DNA of 64,000 bases from Epiperipatus broadwayi (GCA_028023455.1 JAQFVV010012396.1:6550085-6614084); one strand, 5' to 3'. Shown: positions 24,934 through 38,870, counted from the first letter of the stretch. Program-made: numbers and translations. Notes: generated by a model not told the origin, from the letters alone.

Positions 24934-27528
24934 GGGGAAGTATGGAGGTGTTTATTATATCTATACTTATTTTTATTGAATGTATTTTTTAAAATCATTT
25001 CCATTAATTTATTTTTTCTGTTCTTTTAAGTGTTTATTATGATTTTTTTTTTGTTAAGCTAAACTTTTAATAAATGTTAAATTTATGTCAGGCATGAATG
25101 GCTGCATAGATTCGTAAAGTTATGTTAGTTTAAGGCCGGGTAAATCTTAGGTTATTTGTTTCGCAGTTAGATTGGGTCAATGGATCGGAAGTATCGATGT
25201 AATTAGTAAATGTAGCATGAAGATCTTCTTTGTGCAGGATCACATTATATGGTGCACTTGGGAGAAATAAGCCTATTTCTTATTGACTATCGGAGACAGA
25301 CAGTATTCCCTGCTCCTTGGATCACCCTTTAGCCTATGAAATGGGATGGTAAGTCAGCAAAAAGGACCATAATCCCTTCCTATGGAGTTTTCTATTTATT
25401 TTATTGTTCTTCTTGCCAGACAGATGTAACATTCCTGTACTGGACGAGAGACAATTTCTTCTCTATAACCATGCTGTTCAGATGTGCATTCCTGATAGTA
25501 TGGTATTGTGCTGTCGTATTCATGCTGCATTGAATACATCGATATATTAGATAGATTGGCGTTAGTCTGAATGTAAACTTTTGGCCTAGGGTTAAATAAG
25601 GGACATATAATTTTTTTTTCGAGTGCAATCTATGTAGTCTATCCATACTCGACACTTAAATAAAATATTAATAAATTCATCTGTGCGAACTTCTAAAATA
25701 AAAAGTTAAAATATAAATTAAATTCTAAAGTAAAAGTTATACTAAAATGATTCTAAATTTTATATATGTGCAAAATAAATGTTTCTGTGTATTGTTAATC
25801 TGGCAGTGGCTTATTTTTATTTTTTTATTATCTTTCTTTCTTTAAAAATAAAATACACATTATCTCTGCTGCTCCACGAGCCAGTGACTGGAGCTAACGG
25901 TCTATAATAAAATAAAATTGGATCTTAACTTATGTATCTGCCTACTATATAAATTTTCTAGGTTCCTATAGTGTGGTGGTGCCCCTGTACAGCAGATGTG
26001 CTAGACACCAAATTCCAATACACCCCGACCTTTACAATAGGGAATACTTTTTTTTGTTCTTTATTACATTGTAATTCTGTAAAAAACTCTTCCATACATT
26101 TCTTGATGTTATCCTTCTTATTAACAGTGTCATCTCTTCTTAATACTAAAACAAGTTTCTTTTCAATACTAAGATGTTGTTTTACTCTTTTATAACTTTT
26201 ATTCTTTTATAGTGTTACTTACCAATTCACAATTATATTTTCTTATATTATTATTGATTCTTTTTTATACCATTTTCCAAAGTTCTAGATATTTATTCTT
26301 CTTAAAGAATCATTAAAAAAAATTTTCATATTCCTTCTTTTTTTCATATATTGTTTTGTCTCAATAAAAAATTTACTGGAAAATTGCTTTTTTTGTACCA
26401 GTTATCTTTATTGCAGTTCTTATTAGTGAATTAGTTATCTTCTTATTAATTTCAATAAAGTCTAATTCATTTTCAAAATCTGTTAATATTTTAAAGTGAT
26501 TTGCAAATTTTAATTTAAATTCATTGGAATGTTTCTGAATGTTAGAAATATTAAGTGTAAATACTACTTTTCTTAATAATTTCCATTTTTCTAGTTTTGC
26601 AATAACGCATATCTTACATCTCATTTATTGATAATCACTTCCTGTGTTGAGTTAAGAACATTACAATCTTAAAATATATATTTTCTATTAGTCAAAATAT
26701 AAATCCAATTCTGCTGCACCTTCATTTGGATGCTTCCATTTCTGTTTAGAAAATTTCTTAAAGATTTCTTTTTCTTTTAACTCTTGCAATCAGTGTCCTC
26801 TCATTTCAATCCTATAAACAAATTTATTTACAGTACTTTCAACTTTCAATTATTTACCAATTCTAGCATTAAAATCTCCCATTATAATTTTAAAATGTTC
26901 TTTGATCCGATCTAAAGCATTTCATACATCTATATAAAAAATCCTACTTCTTCACAGCCAGAAATTATTGGACAGAAATTTGAATTATATGCATTTAGTA
27001 TTTTTATTAATTTGAATAATTAATCTTGCCACTTTGTTTAATATACCATCAATCTCCATAATATTGTTCTTCCACTTTTTATTTATAATGAATTTTCTCA
27101 TATGATTTGTGCTTCCAATATTTGTGCTTTTGTTATAAAGTACATACCCAATTTTTAAATCAATTGTTTCTTTATCTTGCCTTCTAACTTCACAAAATCC
27201 AACATCACATTTAATATTAGTCAGTTCTTCTAATTCATACAATGTTACTTCACTTGAAAGTGATCTACAGTTGTAAATATTTAAATAAAAAGTCAGCATC
27301 AAATGGAAACTGAGCCCACAATCAGGAAATTCTTAATATTTTTAGCCTTTGGCCATTAATTTCTGTCTTGGCTGACAACATTATAAATTCCTGGAAATAA
27401 GAATCATATTTTAGTTTTGTCTATTCTGATTGTAAATATCTAAAAGAGAGAAAAAAAATTTTCATACACATGTTCAGTCTGCCTTCAAAAAGACTCAACT
27501 GATATTTCAATTAAAAACTATCAGACAA

Positions 27529-27778
27529 ACACAGAAGCAAAACTCTCCATACAGTAGTGCCACTCAGTACAAGCCAGAGTAATCGATGGATGTAGGAAGG
27601 TTTATGTATAAAATGCCTATCCAGTGTGTACTCATCCAATATTCCCAGAACACAAACCTTCTTGCATCCATTGATTACTCTGGTTTGCAAACTGTGGTGC
27701 TACTGCAAGGATAATTTTTTCTGTGTAAACAGCTTGTGTAAGCATACAAAACGATGATCATGTAATGTTTAGTGGTTT
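27529..27778. mobile_element. 250-bp family B insertion with 13-bp TSD
   Basis: AACTATCAGACAA lies at 27516-27528 and 27779-27791. Between them are the family B left end (GCAAAACTCTCCATACAG), an internal part folding back on itself (GTAATCGATGGATG near 27590 versus CATCCATTGATTACTC near 27665), and the right end (GATCATGTAATGTTTAGTGG). The region that should hold the hammerhead core is deleted. This is an internally shortened hairpin form. Confidence 0.85.
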
Positions 27779-27791
27779 AACTATCAGACAA

Positions 27792-30700
27792 CTGAGAAAA
27801 AACCTTTCAAGTCTCTTGATCTCAAACTCAGAGGTAAAATGCCAGTAAACCATGTCAGTTAATATGAATTGATGAGCAGCTCATCAGTGTTCACTTACCA
27901 TATGAATAATCACATAACAATAACTGCAAGAACAAGAATATATGAAGTAGATATTAGAAACTTCTCCTGCTTTGTTCCTTTATGATCTCAATGAGGAATC
28001 AAAACATCTCCTTTTGATTAACAACAAAGCTCTTTCTGTAACTATTTACACTATATATATATATATATTGCAATCATAATAAAAATAATAACCATTATAT
28101 TTATTATTTTTATTATCATTACAATTTTGTTCTAATTAATGGACATTTTATTTATATTATATATATGAGCGTGTAAATTTATTTGGATAAGTACTGTATT
28201 TTTTAGCTAATACTTACTCATAACAACAGTCATTAATAAATGCAAAATGATTTATGGGCCTTTTGTGTTAAGTTAGAAATTATATTTGTTTTTAGCCTTA
28301 AATATATACTATAATGACACACACAAATAATTAGTTTAATATATATTCTTGAAACTAAAAAAACTTAATAATTCATTTTAGAGTTATGAAAAAGTGAGAA
28401 CAAATCCTCACTTTATCTAGTTGTAGTTTACAAATTAATTTTATTTTTTTGTTTACCATTTAAAACAAACAAACACGAAAGGAGATGCATGTGTAAATTT
28501 CAAAGATGAATTCGTTGAAATAATTTAATACTACAAAAAAAATTTTTTTTTTTTAAAAAAAAGATATTAACTGTATTAATTATAAATTGTTAATTTTAAG
28601 GCATCTAGTATTTTAAATACTATTAAAAAACAAACTTTAATACAATAAAGCAATACAAATTTATATCGTTTTCCACAAAAATTTGATTATGGATAATTGT
28701 CCTGCTATGTACTGACTGTTTAAGATATATATATATGCAAGACTGGTCAATACAGGCAATGTTGCATCACTCCAGAAATGACAATATGCTGAAAAGTAAA
28801 ATTAAGCAAACTGCAAGTAATCTACATATTCTAATCTGCATAACAAATTGTCTAACAATATGCAAATTAGCATAGTTGTTAAAATGCCTGTAGAAATGAG
28901 TGGAGAAAAAAATAGACTAATGAAATTAGTAAAGCAGTTAATGTGTGCAATGCTGAAGGTGCAGTTGCAGACCAGATAGTGCAGAAAAAAAAAGGTACAG
29001 CCAAACCTAATTGGACTGACTAAAAATGGGAGAAAGCAGTGTTACTAAAATCATTAGTGAAAACTAATATAGAAAGTTATAGAATTAAAATAATAAACTT
29101 TGAATAAAGTGAATAGATATTAAAAGATTTTTAATAAAGTGTAGAAATAGAGTCTAACTCTATATATGAACTGTTCAGTGATTAATATTATTTATTCTGG
29201 AGATCAGCCAGCCAGTCATCAGTTGAACATATTAATCTATTACTAACTTCTACATTATTCTGAGTAAATAAACTAATTGTTACCGTTTGTATGTGTTTAA
29301 TTTAAAGTATAATTAGAAAGTGTATGGCTGCTTAGATTACAGTCTGGCTCCATACATATTATGTCCATAATTATTTTATTGTAATATTATTGTTAGGTTT
29401 TTAAAATTTCTTTTTACTTTTGTTTATAAAAATTAATAAATCTGCAACATCTACAATGAAGTATATAAATATACAGGCAACTAGTAGTATCTCATACCAC
29501 TTCTGAGTATTTGTTTATATAAATGCAATTTCATATTTGATTTCTTTTATTATAAACATTATTTACAATAACTGTTAAAACGTTTGTATAAAAAATTAAA
29601 AAACATATAGCCATAAAATCACAAAAATGAAACAATAAAAACAATTACTATCGCTTAACTGGATTCAATTGATTGTTTTCTTACAATCAGTTATTATAAT
29701 GAAATTTTTTTTTTTTATTGTAATGATTAGTAAGGCATTTGAAAATTTATAATGGTATGTAGTACTGCTTGTATTTGTTGCAAGTAAATCTTATTAATAA
29801 AATAAATTGTGAAATTCTAATATGATTGTATAAATAGAAGAATATTATGGTGAAGTAACTTTTGGTTCACACAGTGTGCTAATACATTCATTCACATGTA
29901 AAAAGTATATAATTTATTTAACAATGACAGCCTGGTCTCTATTCTGTTATTATTGTGAGATGTCACTGTAGTTTGTTTTTATATGTTTACGTACAAAGAA
30001 TTTTGTTATATTTTTTAGAAAATAAATCTAAGACAATTTTGTACATATAAAATAATAATAATGACAATAATATATATATATGACTTTGTTACATACTAAT
30101 GGATGTTCAAGCTTATGATTTTATTTCAATAAATAAAAAATAATGATCATTTGCTTTCACTACTATTCTTCCTATTTTTCTTACATTCAAGAAAGTCTAT
30201 TAAGAGTGACAAAAACTACAATAGGAATATTTGATTTCAGTATATTTACTTTTACATCTATATATTTTTTTTTACTATAATAACAGGATTATGAGGGATA
30301 ATGTTTTTATTGTTTTTTTTTTAAAAAAAAATTAAATGACATATCCTCATTTTATTTATAAAGGTGACTTCCTCAGAAAACAATGGTTTGTCTACTGATA
30401 TCAAATTCCATATTAGTTATAAGCGAGGGGGCTAAACTTCATATCTATAAAAAAAATCACATGTTAAAAATAATACATATTCAAGAGAGGCAATCAAATT
30501 TTTGAAATATTTAATAGAAGAAAATATGTGACTAAAAATTAAGAGAACAAACTTAATAAAAAAAATATTTATTATTCACATGTGATTGTAGTAAGAACAT
30601 TAACATTTCGCATATAATTTATTAATAAACAACTCAATAGTTCCATAGATGTTCATTTGTTAATTATGTTTGATGTTTTGATTTTACAAACTTGAATATA

Positions 30701-33000
30701 AATTAAAAATAATTATCTGTACTGCTTGATTAAAATAGCAGAAGTTGGTGCTTGAAAGTCAAGGCAGAACATACTTGATGACCTTTGAATTAAAACTGTA
30801 CGAAGAATATCAACATCACTCAGTGAAGTCCAAACAAAAACTGAATTGATAAATTCGAACAGTGCATTATATGTCCAGAAAATGGTAACAAAATCATTAA
30901 AGTTGAGGTCATAAACAATCATTATAGAATTGCGACAAACAAAAGAATTAAGTAAGCATTTATAGTTTCAAAATAAAATGTAAAAGGATCATGTTAATAT
31001 AAATTATATCAAAATTTTATTTCAAAAGTTTTGTGAGTTGCATTGAACTATTTAGAGAGTTGCATGCAGCTTGTGAACTGAGTTTAGCTTGGGGACGGGG
31101 GGGGGGGTAATAAAGTTGACATAAGAAAAAATTACTTACAGCAACAAAAATAATGCTCTTTATATGTTAAAGATATTCCAACTAATGATGAGAGTCACAT
31201 TTAGTGAAAATGAATTCCAGATGGATATATCATACAATAGACTGAATAGCTAAAAATATCAGTTTAAGTAGAATCATTGAATAGCCATTTGTATTATTAT
31301 TAGATACCTTTAAGATGATAGGATTAAACTGTTCTTCATTTTTGACGAAGTATATTGAAAGAGTTTATGATTGCATTCTTCTATACAGCTTAAAACAGCA
31401 TTTAGCTTTCAATATGACAATGATGAGCTCCTTCTTTATCGCTGCTATTCAACAGAGTTATTACTAATAAAGCATTAAGATACATATCAAACAAGGCAAA
31501 TAAAAATAGCAGAATAGAGATAAAGAAAACATACAAACTTTCTTTATAAAGATTGTTAGATATACAGTGAAGTTCAATATAGATTTCAATGTAAGACAAA
31601 TAGCATAATCAATAGATGAAAAAAGTTATAATTAGCTGTGATTGTAGTTATAAGTTGGACAATTTTCATTAACTAGTTGAATTATTAAATATTTTTAGAA
31701 AAATTCAAGTTTTATTTATACTTTTCTAAATGCATTCAGCTGATATGAATAATTTACAGATTACTATGGAACATAACATTACAAGAACTATTATTCTTTG
31801 CTCTTTTCAAACACTATTCACATGATCAGTGACAGCATACGTACTGAACTGATGATCTTTAGATTTGTGAATGCTAAATTTAATGTGACACTCTAACTAA
31901 AATAATAGACTAGGTGGTCAGATATTAGGTAATTGTTTTAATTCCCACGCTAGCAAGTCATCCAGAAATATCTGAAGAAGAGAAAATAATACCATTTCAA
32001 ATAGTGTGTTCAATACTAAACTGTGTTACTGCTAGCAGCTGAATGTATTTATAAACATATAAATAAAGTTTGAATTTTTGATTAACATTTATTTAACTGT
32101 ATAACAAACTGAGGTAACTAATCCATAACTGTACTTAAAAAACCTTCAAATATTCAATAGTTATAGTACTTCAGATTTGCTAAACTTATATTCACTATCA
32201 GTCCACAAAAGAGACAATCATGTATTTTATTATAAGGTATTTAATATACAGGACAGAAATTAATTTTCTTCTTTCATAGCACTAATCATTACAATTATGC
32301 ATAATATAACTTAGAAAATGTTGCAAAAAATATTTATTATTCATTTTAAAAAAAAATGTTTTTAATAAAAAATTGTTATATACTGAAAAAAAAAATCACC
32401 AAAATTGAAAAAAAAAAAAAAAAGTAAATCATATCAATATGGCAACAAACTGTAATCAATATATTTCCATGTTAATATTAACCAGGATATCCTTATTATA
32501 CGGTTTATAATTAATTTTCATATTGTATTTTTTTTTTAAAAAAAAAAACAAAAACGTCTTGCTGCTATTATTGGTAACATGATTCAGAACTGGAACTTAA
32601 GAACAGGAAATAAATATTTGTGACAATTATGCCATTTCTTAAAAAAATTAATGACAATAAAAACAATTTTATTTTATAAACCCATATAGTATACTGTAAT
32701 TTTTAACATTATATTATTAAATCCTATTGTTTAAATGTCACTATTAGTAACAATTATTGAAATTAAATTAATATTAAAAGTAAATGCTAATAATCATTAT
32801 TAATAGAAGAGATATGTAAATTATCTAACAAAAAGACATATACAATTTGGAAACAAAAGTAAGTAAATAATGAAGATATATCTAAATTATGGTATACACA
32901 GATACAGTTGAAGAAAGATTGATGATAAATATTCAACTGAGAAAGTAAAAATATGATAAGTAAGCAATAAAATAAGAACAAAAATACACTTTAATCTTAG
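27792..33000. other. Long AT-rich stretch without a recognised gene
   Basis: Holds (TA)n at about 28053-28069 and an unusual G-run, GGGGACGGGGGGGGGGG, at 31091-31107. The minus-strand open frames at 30713-30922 and 31402-31599 match nothing I know and have no splice-like borders that convince me. The patch 28740-29030 is less AT-rich but unassigned. Confidence 0.5.
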
Positions 33001-33009
33001 AACAACCTA

Positions 33010-33110
33010 ATGCAGTTTAGTATGGAAGCAAGACTGGTAAATTCAGAAACTTAAGGCTCCTGGATCAATTCCCAACTAAGGGAATTAAATAAAAACAAGC
33101 TTCTGTTAGA
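33010..33110 (+). repeat. Degenerate tRNA-derived SINE-like sequence
   Basis: An A-box-like GAAGCAAGACTGG near 33026 and a B-box GGATCAATTCC near 33060 are spaced about 30 bases apart, as in RNA polymerase III promoters of tRNA genes and SINEs. No full cloverleaf can be drawn. It could be chance. Confidence 0.3.
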
Positions 33111-33235
33111 TCAGTTTAATGGAATTATTTGATCAGACTATCACAATTTCATGTCCAGAGGAATTAATATACAACTGTTATTATTATTTTAGTACTGTTT
33201 TATAATCTTTTTTCAGATTAGTTTTGGATAAATGA

Positions 33236-33248
33236 CCCCCCCCCCCCC
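33236..33248. repeat. Poly-C tract
   Basis: Thirteen consecutive C bases in strongly AT-rich DNA; with the G-run near 31100 it is one of two such tracts in the window. Confidence 0.9.
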
Positions 33249-34614
33249 ATCCCTGGATTATTTTTATATTGTATTTCCAAAAAAATATGTACGATTAAAT
33301 TATTTGCTTAAACCAAGATTTGATAATTGTCCTGATTCTTGTGGAAGTAAGATTACATGATAAACAACAATATTTGATTGTGACAAGTTACTATCCATTT
33401 AATATAATTGGTTCTAAAATCCCAAATATAAAGTTACAATTATGAGCTTTAATTAAGAACTTGATTCACTAGTAAAAGTGGCTTGGTAAGTAAAAGGTTC
33501 TTAGATAAATTCTTGACTCAGAAAAGGCAAAAAAAAGTTTTAAAAAGTGAAAAAGGCAATTTAGTTCTACACCCTATATTGGAATTTAAATGTTGCTTGA
33601 TTTTTCAACTTACTTAGTATATCATAAGTAATCAAATACATTATTAAAAAAAAATCTGTTAAATTTAGAATTCAATTATATTTATAAACATTCATATCAT
33701 TACACACATAACTAAAGATTATTTCAGAAAGAATCTTACAAGGCATAAATATTATAACATTTGCTTGCCCTGAAGTTTGAATCTGATCCAAATAAAATTT
33801 GGAAATCTTTTCAAGCTACAAACATCCTTAAGATTTTTTTTCCAAGTAACCTAACTGCCATTTATTATTGAATTTTCAGTTATTAAAAATAAAAGAAAAA
33901 GTTTTAAATCATCACTGATGGCATTATGCCTTTATTCTGACAAGGGCTTTATCTTTTACTTTTCAGTTATATTTAACTTATTCTTTTTCATGCACTACTT
34001 AATGTGAAAAACAACAAAATAATCATTTCTATTCTGTTTTATTAGCTAATAAAAAATTGCAATAACAGTGTTTTAATCCATCTTTCATTCAGATTAACTG
34101 TTCTGATTGGTTTCTCTGTAAAACTTAATGATTAGTTTATGTTAACCAATCACCTACAACAATGTCTTTTTTAAGACATGCATTTTGATATGCTTTTCTC
34201 ACTTTTATATAACTAGTCATGTATTAAATGCCATGTAATAGTTTTAATGATAAACTAATGCAAACATCATTGGCAAACTAAAATACAACTGACTAAATTA
34301 TTAATATAAAGAGTGTGCTATATTGCAAAATTTTTTTCCAACTTTTTGTTTTAACTGTTATGATTTTCAAATTGGATCACTGTAGCCAGAGATCTTATTT
34401 CACACCTCTCTTTTTTTTTTACTATTTAATAAAGATATTTACTCAAAACTGTTTATCTTTAAATATTGTACATCAAACACACCTAATGAAACAGAAATAT
34501 TTTCTTTTTAAATAATAGCATATAGTTCATATTTCTGAAGATTTTATTTCTGATTTCTAGAAAAGAATTCTTCTACAAGATAAAATAAAAAATTAAATAT
34601 TGCCTACTACTATA
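33249..34614. other. AT-rich DNA without a recognised gene
   Basis: Nothing recognised. The plus-strand open frame 34315-34515 is T-rich and without motifs. Confidence 0.5.
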
Positions 34615-34920
34615 ATATCAGCGTCAAGGTGGTCTTTGAAGGTTCCATCATCAGATTTTCAATTGGATGGACGGTTGAAGAGTTGGAGGGTGGAGTGGAT
34701 TAAAGCTTGTCCATTAAAGTATAAAGATTGGCTATCTTAATATATATCTGAGCACTTATTGCATATATGTGTAGAGATGATAATCTGGACCAACTGATGA
34801 TTGCTGGTTTAGCATGAAATACTTATATTGATGCTTATTTATCTTTTCAACATATATGTGATCAAGTGTATCAGTGTTATGAAATAGAATGGAAAGTGGT
34901 GGGTCATGTGAAAGTTTGTC
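34615..34920 (+). repeat. Family A copy with intact hammerhead core
   Basis: Partial family A monomer from CCATCATCAGATTTTCAATTGG to the region after the ribozyme. Core CTGATGA is at 34794-34800 and GAAA at 34816-34819. The stem II sides TTGCTG and TAGCAT and a short stem III are present. Stem I keeps CCAA against TTGA, one mismatch from the consensus. The tRNA-like 3' part of the monomer is degraded. No TSD was found. Confidence 0.75.
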
Positions 34921-36060
34921 CTCATATATGCTATATATTACATATATTGATACAAGTATATAATAAACCTGTATTTCAGTTATATTAGTAATGATAAATA
35001 AAACAGAAAATCAAAAGAAACAACAACAAATTTTACTAAATTCTTCCACTAACATAGACCTTTTCAAGTGAAATTCAACAAGATACAAACAACAAATATA
35101 AAAAACAAAATAGTCTTCCCATCATTCACTTCAAAAATGAACTTCCTTTAACATCAAAGAATACCTTCATGAGATTAATAGCTTCAGATTAAAGAAAATT
35201 TATCATAAGAGTTTCTTTTACTCTTTTTTATATATTTTTTTAAAAAAAGAATAACAGACTTTAATAAGTTTGTAGAAAAACAGTGGACAGGTTTATGATT
35301 TCCCAACATTATTTCACTTTTTAGCTAAAAAGGTATATGATACATTTGTAAATTTAAATAATTGTTCATGATCAATTCATTATAAATAAAAAGTTAATGA
35401 AAGTATTCAATATTAAATAATCTAAAGCAATACTTTTTTATAATGGAATCAATATTAAAATGTCTGATTATTGCTAATCTCAGCATTTGTAAATTGTAAT
35501 TGTTTAAATCTTAATTTAATTAGTTTTTTTACTTAAAAAAAGAATTGAACAATCTGCTACAATTTATCAATGTTCAGAAAGCACATTCTCCAATAGTTAG
35601 TGAATTATAGTAAAAAAAATACTAGAAAAACAATGCATACAATAAACATAAAATATATGTAAATAACTACAAGTAAATATCTATATATTTGTAAAAAATA
35701 AAAGTTATACTTAAAAAAAAAGAAGAAATGCAACAAAGTATTTTTGCATTAAACTTATCCCAATTTTTTTCTACTTTCTATTTCTCTTTCCCTTCTTCAT
35801 TGCCTCTATTATCTTTATATATTGTATAAAAAAAACAGAGAAAAGAGTAAAGACAATTTATATACATATCCTTTTTAATAATATATATATATATAATATG
35901 CATTTTGTGATTTATTTCTAAGTACTAGAGATTTTTAAAATTATTCATATTGTTGCTATAAAATTATCCTAGAATTAAAATATATTAAAGATATGGAAGA
36001 CAATGGAAAATGACAATAATTGGGTGATGTTTGATCATAATACTCTCTTTACTAATATAC
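34921..36060. other. AT-rich DNA without a recognised gene
   Basis: Nothing beyond poly-A/T and a (TA)n tract at 35879-35896. Confidence 0.5.
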
Positions 36061-36069
36061 ACGATGTGA

Positions 36070-36890
36070 TGCAATGTAGGAGAAACTCTCTAGTATAGTG
36101 CCATCTAGATTGAACTTGAGTAATCAGTGATTACCAGATGCATATAAAATCTCTATACTTAGAATTTAAATCTCCATTCTTAGACTATTTTCTGGATTTT
36201 GCCTTTATCAATGAAGTCTGGGATTCAAAGTTGAAAAAAATGCAAATATGCACTCAGCAATCACTTTAACTCCATTTACCTGTCAAGCTAAAACTAAATT
36301 CAAATCAGCCTAAAGTTTTAATCCAAATTAACCTACAAAAAACAATTATACAGATTAAAATCATTTCAGTAACTGTACATATTTCAGTACTTTCAGTTCT
36401 ATTTGTCAATAAATGTAGGCACCTTATTCTCCTGACTGGGAATATTATTAACATTACCGAACTATCAGTTTAAAACAATATAATAATACAAGAGCAAATC
36501 TCCATTCTAGAGCCATTTAGTGTATACATGCATAATTAATGATTACCAAATAAATATAAAATCCATATCCTTGGGTATTTAAGTCCTCTTCCTCGTGTCA
36601 GTTTCTGGCTTTTGCTTTTAGCAATGAGTTAGCTTGGTTCCAGAATTCTATATCAAGCCGATTTGAATTTTTAAGTTCATAGCTTGGCATGTGTTTTCCA
36701 GATGTATACCTGCATTCCTTCCAACAATGTATTCCAAGTCTCACTGATAAAGACAAAAGCCAGAAACTGATCTGAGTGCAGTGATTTAAATACCAAGGAT
36801 AAGAATTTTATAGCCATCTGATTATCTCTGATTACTCATGCTTATGTTAAATGTCACTAGGGTGAAGAGCTGCAGTTTTATGCTAGTAGT
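36070..36890 (-). repeat. Diverged family B-like tandem plus inverted arm
   Basis: Two units in the same direction (about 36070-36485 and 36490-36690, offset about 416 bp) are followed by an inverted arm (about 36700-36885). Shared words with family B are GAGTAATCAGTGATTACC, ATAAAATC and the stretch TTTCTGGCTTTTGC opposite GACAAAAGCCAGAAAC. Hammerhead-like cores are partly kept. On the plus strand CTGATAA (36744-36750) and GAAAC (36763-36767) occur, with CTCA/TGAG pairs for stem I. The minus-strand versions have TTGATAA or TTGCTAA. No TSD was recognised. Confidence 0.6.
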
Positions 36891-38056
36891 TTATTGATTT
36901 ATTGTTAATATTCTGTTGTGTAGTTACTTTAAGTGTCCATCATGAAGACAATATTCATATATAAAGAAACAGATACACCTATCAATGTATACACATATAA
37001 TTAAATATTCTTTTATAACAAAAGCACGTATTTCATTAAAATATCGATTACTAAATATCTTTTCCTTCACAATAATTTACATTACTAATTATTAAGGATT
37101 TATTTCTCTCTCACACATAATGTTTACATTAATCATTTCTATTCATTAATTTCTAAAATGGATAATTTATCTCTATCAACATTGAGTGCTATTTGCACAA
37201 TGAGAATATAATGAATAGCAAATATGTTATTTTCAGTCTTAATATCATTATTCCATTATAACAATATACATTGTAAATTTAATTTTTTTGCAGACATTGA
37301 ACAATTTATAATATATATAAAATAAAACAAAACGAAATGAAAAAAAATATTTAAATAAAAGAGCCATCTAATTAATTTAAATACACAATGTTGAATTGAT
37401 GCATTCCCCAACACAATTACTGTACACCATTAAATCTGGTATAATTCATTTATTATTAATAAGTATAATCATTATAATTCCCCCCAAAAATAGGAAGTTG
37501 GAACAAAAAAAGCTAAAGATGAATTTTTTGATATTTTTTATAAAACAATTAATATATATATACACACACTCTCTCACACATACAACATGCTGTTCCCGAA
37601 ATGTATTTACAGTATATGATAATTTACGACGACAACGTGGTCTTTTACTTTCTTCAGTAAACTTTTCCTTTGAAATATTTCACAACCTTTCCTAATTATA
37701 GCTTTCTATTATACTCCATCCTGTTATAATCTCCAAAAGAAAATAATTATTACTGCAATATTTTATAATAGTTTTGAGGGTAATATTTATAACGTAAATG
37801 GCGTCTGTCTCTACCATAAAAATTTACTAAATTTTGCTCTAAAATACTTTGAGAAAAAAAGTGCTTACTACTAATGCAAAAATTTTACATGCCCAATAAA
37901 ATAAAGTTGTGTCTTTGCAAGTGACGATTCAATGTCATATCTTTAACTTTTAGAATCTTAGAGAACATTCCTAAATAATTTTTCCCCAGTATCTTTATAT
38001 TAAAATTATAGAGTTCATGTCTCACTTTCAGATATACAATCTAGTATAATAAACAC
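36891..38056. other. AT-rich DNA without a recognised gene
   Basis: No supported gene. The open frame at 37396-37695 includes a (TA)n/(CA)n patch and shows no known domain. Confidence 0.5.
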
Positions 38057-38723
38057 GGTCATTTCTCACCTTGCCCTTAGAAGTGGACTAATCCAGATCC
38101 AATCCTTATCTGATTGGATTGAGCACCCATTGCTGCTAGCCAGCGTGTAAACATATGGTCAATGTGTAAACATGTGGATAAATATCAATCATTGGTTAAT
38201 ATGGACTATTAGGCAATGATGCTCTCTGAATCCAATTGCTGCCAGTAAGATTGGTGATCTGACAATAAATAGTCAGTCTTTTTGGAGGCAAGGGAGAGAA
38301 CGTCTGTCTAATCTAAATGACAACACGCTCCCAAATGAAACCATTGCTATCAGTGAACATTTCTATTAAGGTCATACACTACGCAGTGAGGCAAGTCCAT
38401 AATAGGACTGGAAGCTGACTCAAGGCAAGTTATCTAGTACAGCCAGAAGAGTCATTTGACAAACTTGAGGCAAGCTGTCTAGTATAGCCTGAACAATTAT
38501 TGGACAAACTTATGAGGCAAGCTATTATACACAGATGGAAGTGAGTTCAGTCATTTGGGTACTTCCTGCCCGACATTAATGAAGTTCAGATATGTGAAAT
38601 ATATTTACGGATTGTATATTATGTAAATATATTTAATACTAATAAATCAGATTAAGTGAACTGCAGGTATTCATATTTTTTATTACTGTTGGTTGGAGTC
38701 TGCAATCCAGACCAAACAAAACA
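38057..38723 (+). repeat. Long terminal repeat (LTR), older copy
   Basis: Aligns along its length with 50459-51035. Shared blocks in order are AGTGGACTA near the start, GGTGATCTGAC with AATAAATAGTCAG, TTTGGAGGCAAGG, GCAGTGAGGCAAGTCCA, repeated (G)AGGCAAGCT units, TACTAATAAAT (a polyadenylation-type word) and the end CCAAACAAAACA. Higher GC than its surroundings, promoter-like and polyadenylation-like words and the ...CA end fit an LTR. The internal region and partner LTR are not adjacent, so this is a solo LTR or a remnant. Confidence 0.65.
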
Positions 38724-38870
38724 GACACCAAATATATTTTATCACAGAATACAAATAAAATTGGACTACCATTTCTGGTGAGAAGATTTAATGTTTTAAA
38801 TATCTAGCTCATCCAATGATAGAAGGTTGTCCTTGAAAAATATGTATTGTGAAAGAGTTGTCTGAAATTT

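Larger units (their letters stand above)
23600..26045 (-). repeat. Unclassified repeat family C, copy 2 (with nested family A)
   Basis: Reverse orientation to 17345-18740 and sharing the same ordered landmarks: CAGGGGCACCACC near 25985, AAGCCACTGCCAG near 25808, GAATCTATGCAGCC near 25110, TTATTGCAGGGCCCTG near 24085 and CCCAAGGGCTAG near 23785. A section of about 450 bp (25130-25620) with higher GC and many distinct words has no match in copy 1. The element interrupts the LINE at 21.8-27.3 kb and is itself interrupted near 24310-24935 by family A sequence. No open frame looks coding: 25336-25533 and 25401-25655 lack any motif. Confidence 0.65.
21790..27330 (-). pseudogene. LINE (RTE-like) with AP endonuclease and RT, interrupted by nested insertions
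   Basis: Pieces follow each other in protein order on the minus strand. The endonuclease N-terminus is at 26985-27302 (NIYNCRSLSSEVTLYELEEL, then VGFCEVRRQDKETIDLKIGYVLY, typical of the EEP endonuclease of RTE-type LINEs). A linker lies at 26373-26624 (ENELDFIEINKKITNSL), and a second linker with LSIEKKLVLVLRRDDTVNKKDNIKKCMEEF at about 26050-26180. The RT start is at 23123-23383 (ILKEAVEEIEKLL... DDWMNIAIILIFKKENKENIRYYRSIS). The catalytic region is degraded to VEDNVVIFANNVSEFQEM near 22120-22200. A thumb piece at 21803-21994 reads ELEVTTYKYLSQIINTDGSI. Repeat family C splits it between 26.04 and 23.4 kb, and a 69-bp family B copy sits beside the catalytic box. The endonuclease catalytic residues beyond EVRR are not preserved. 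Confidence 0.8.
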
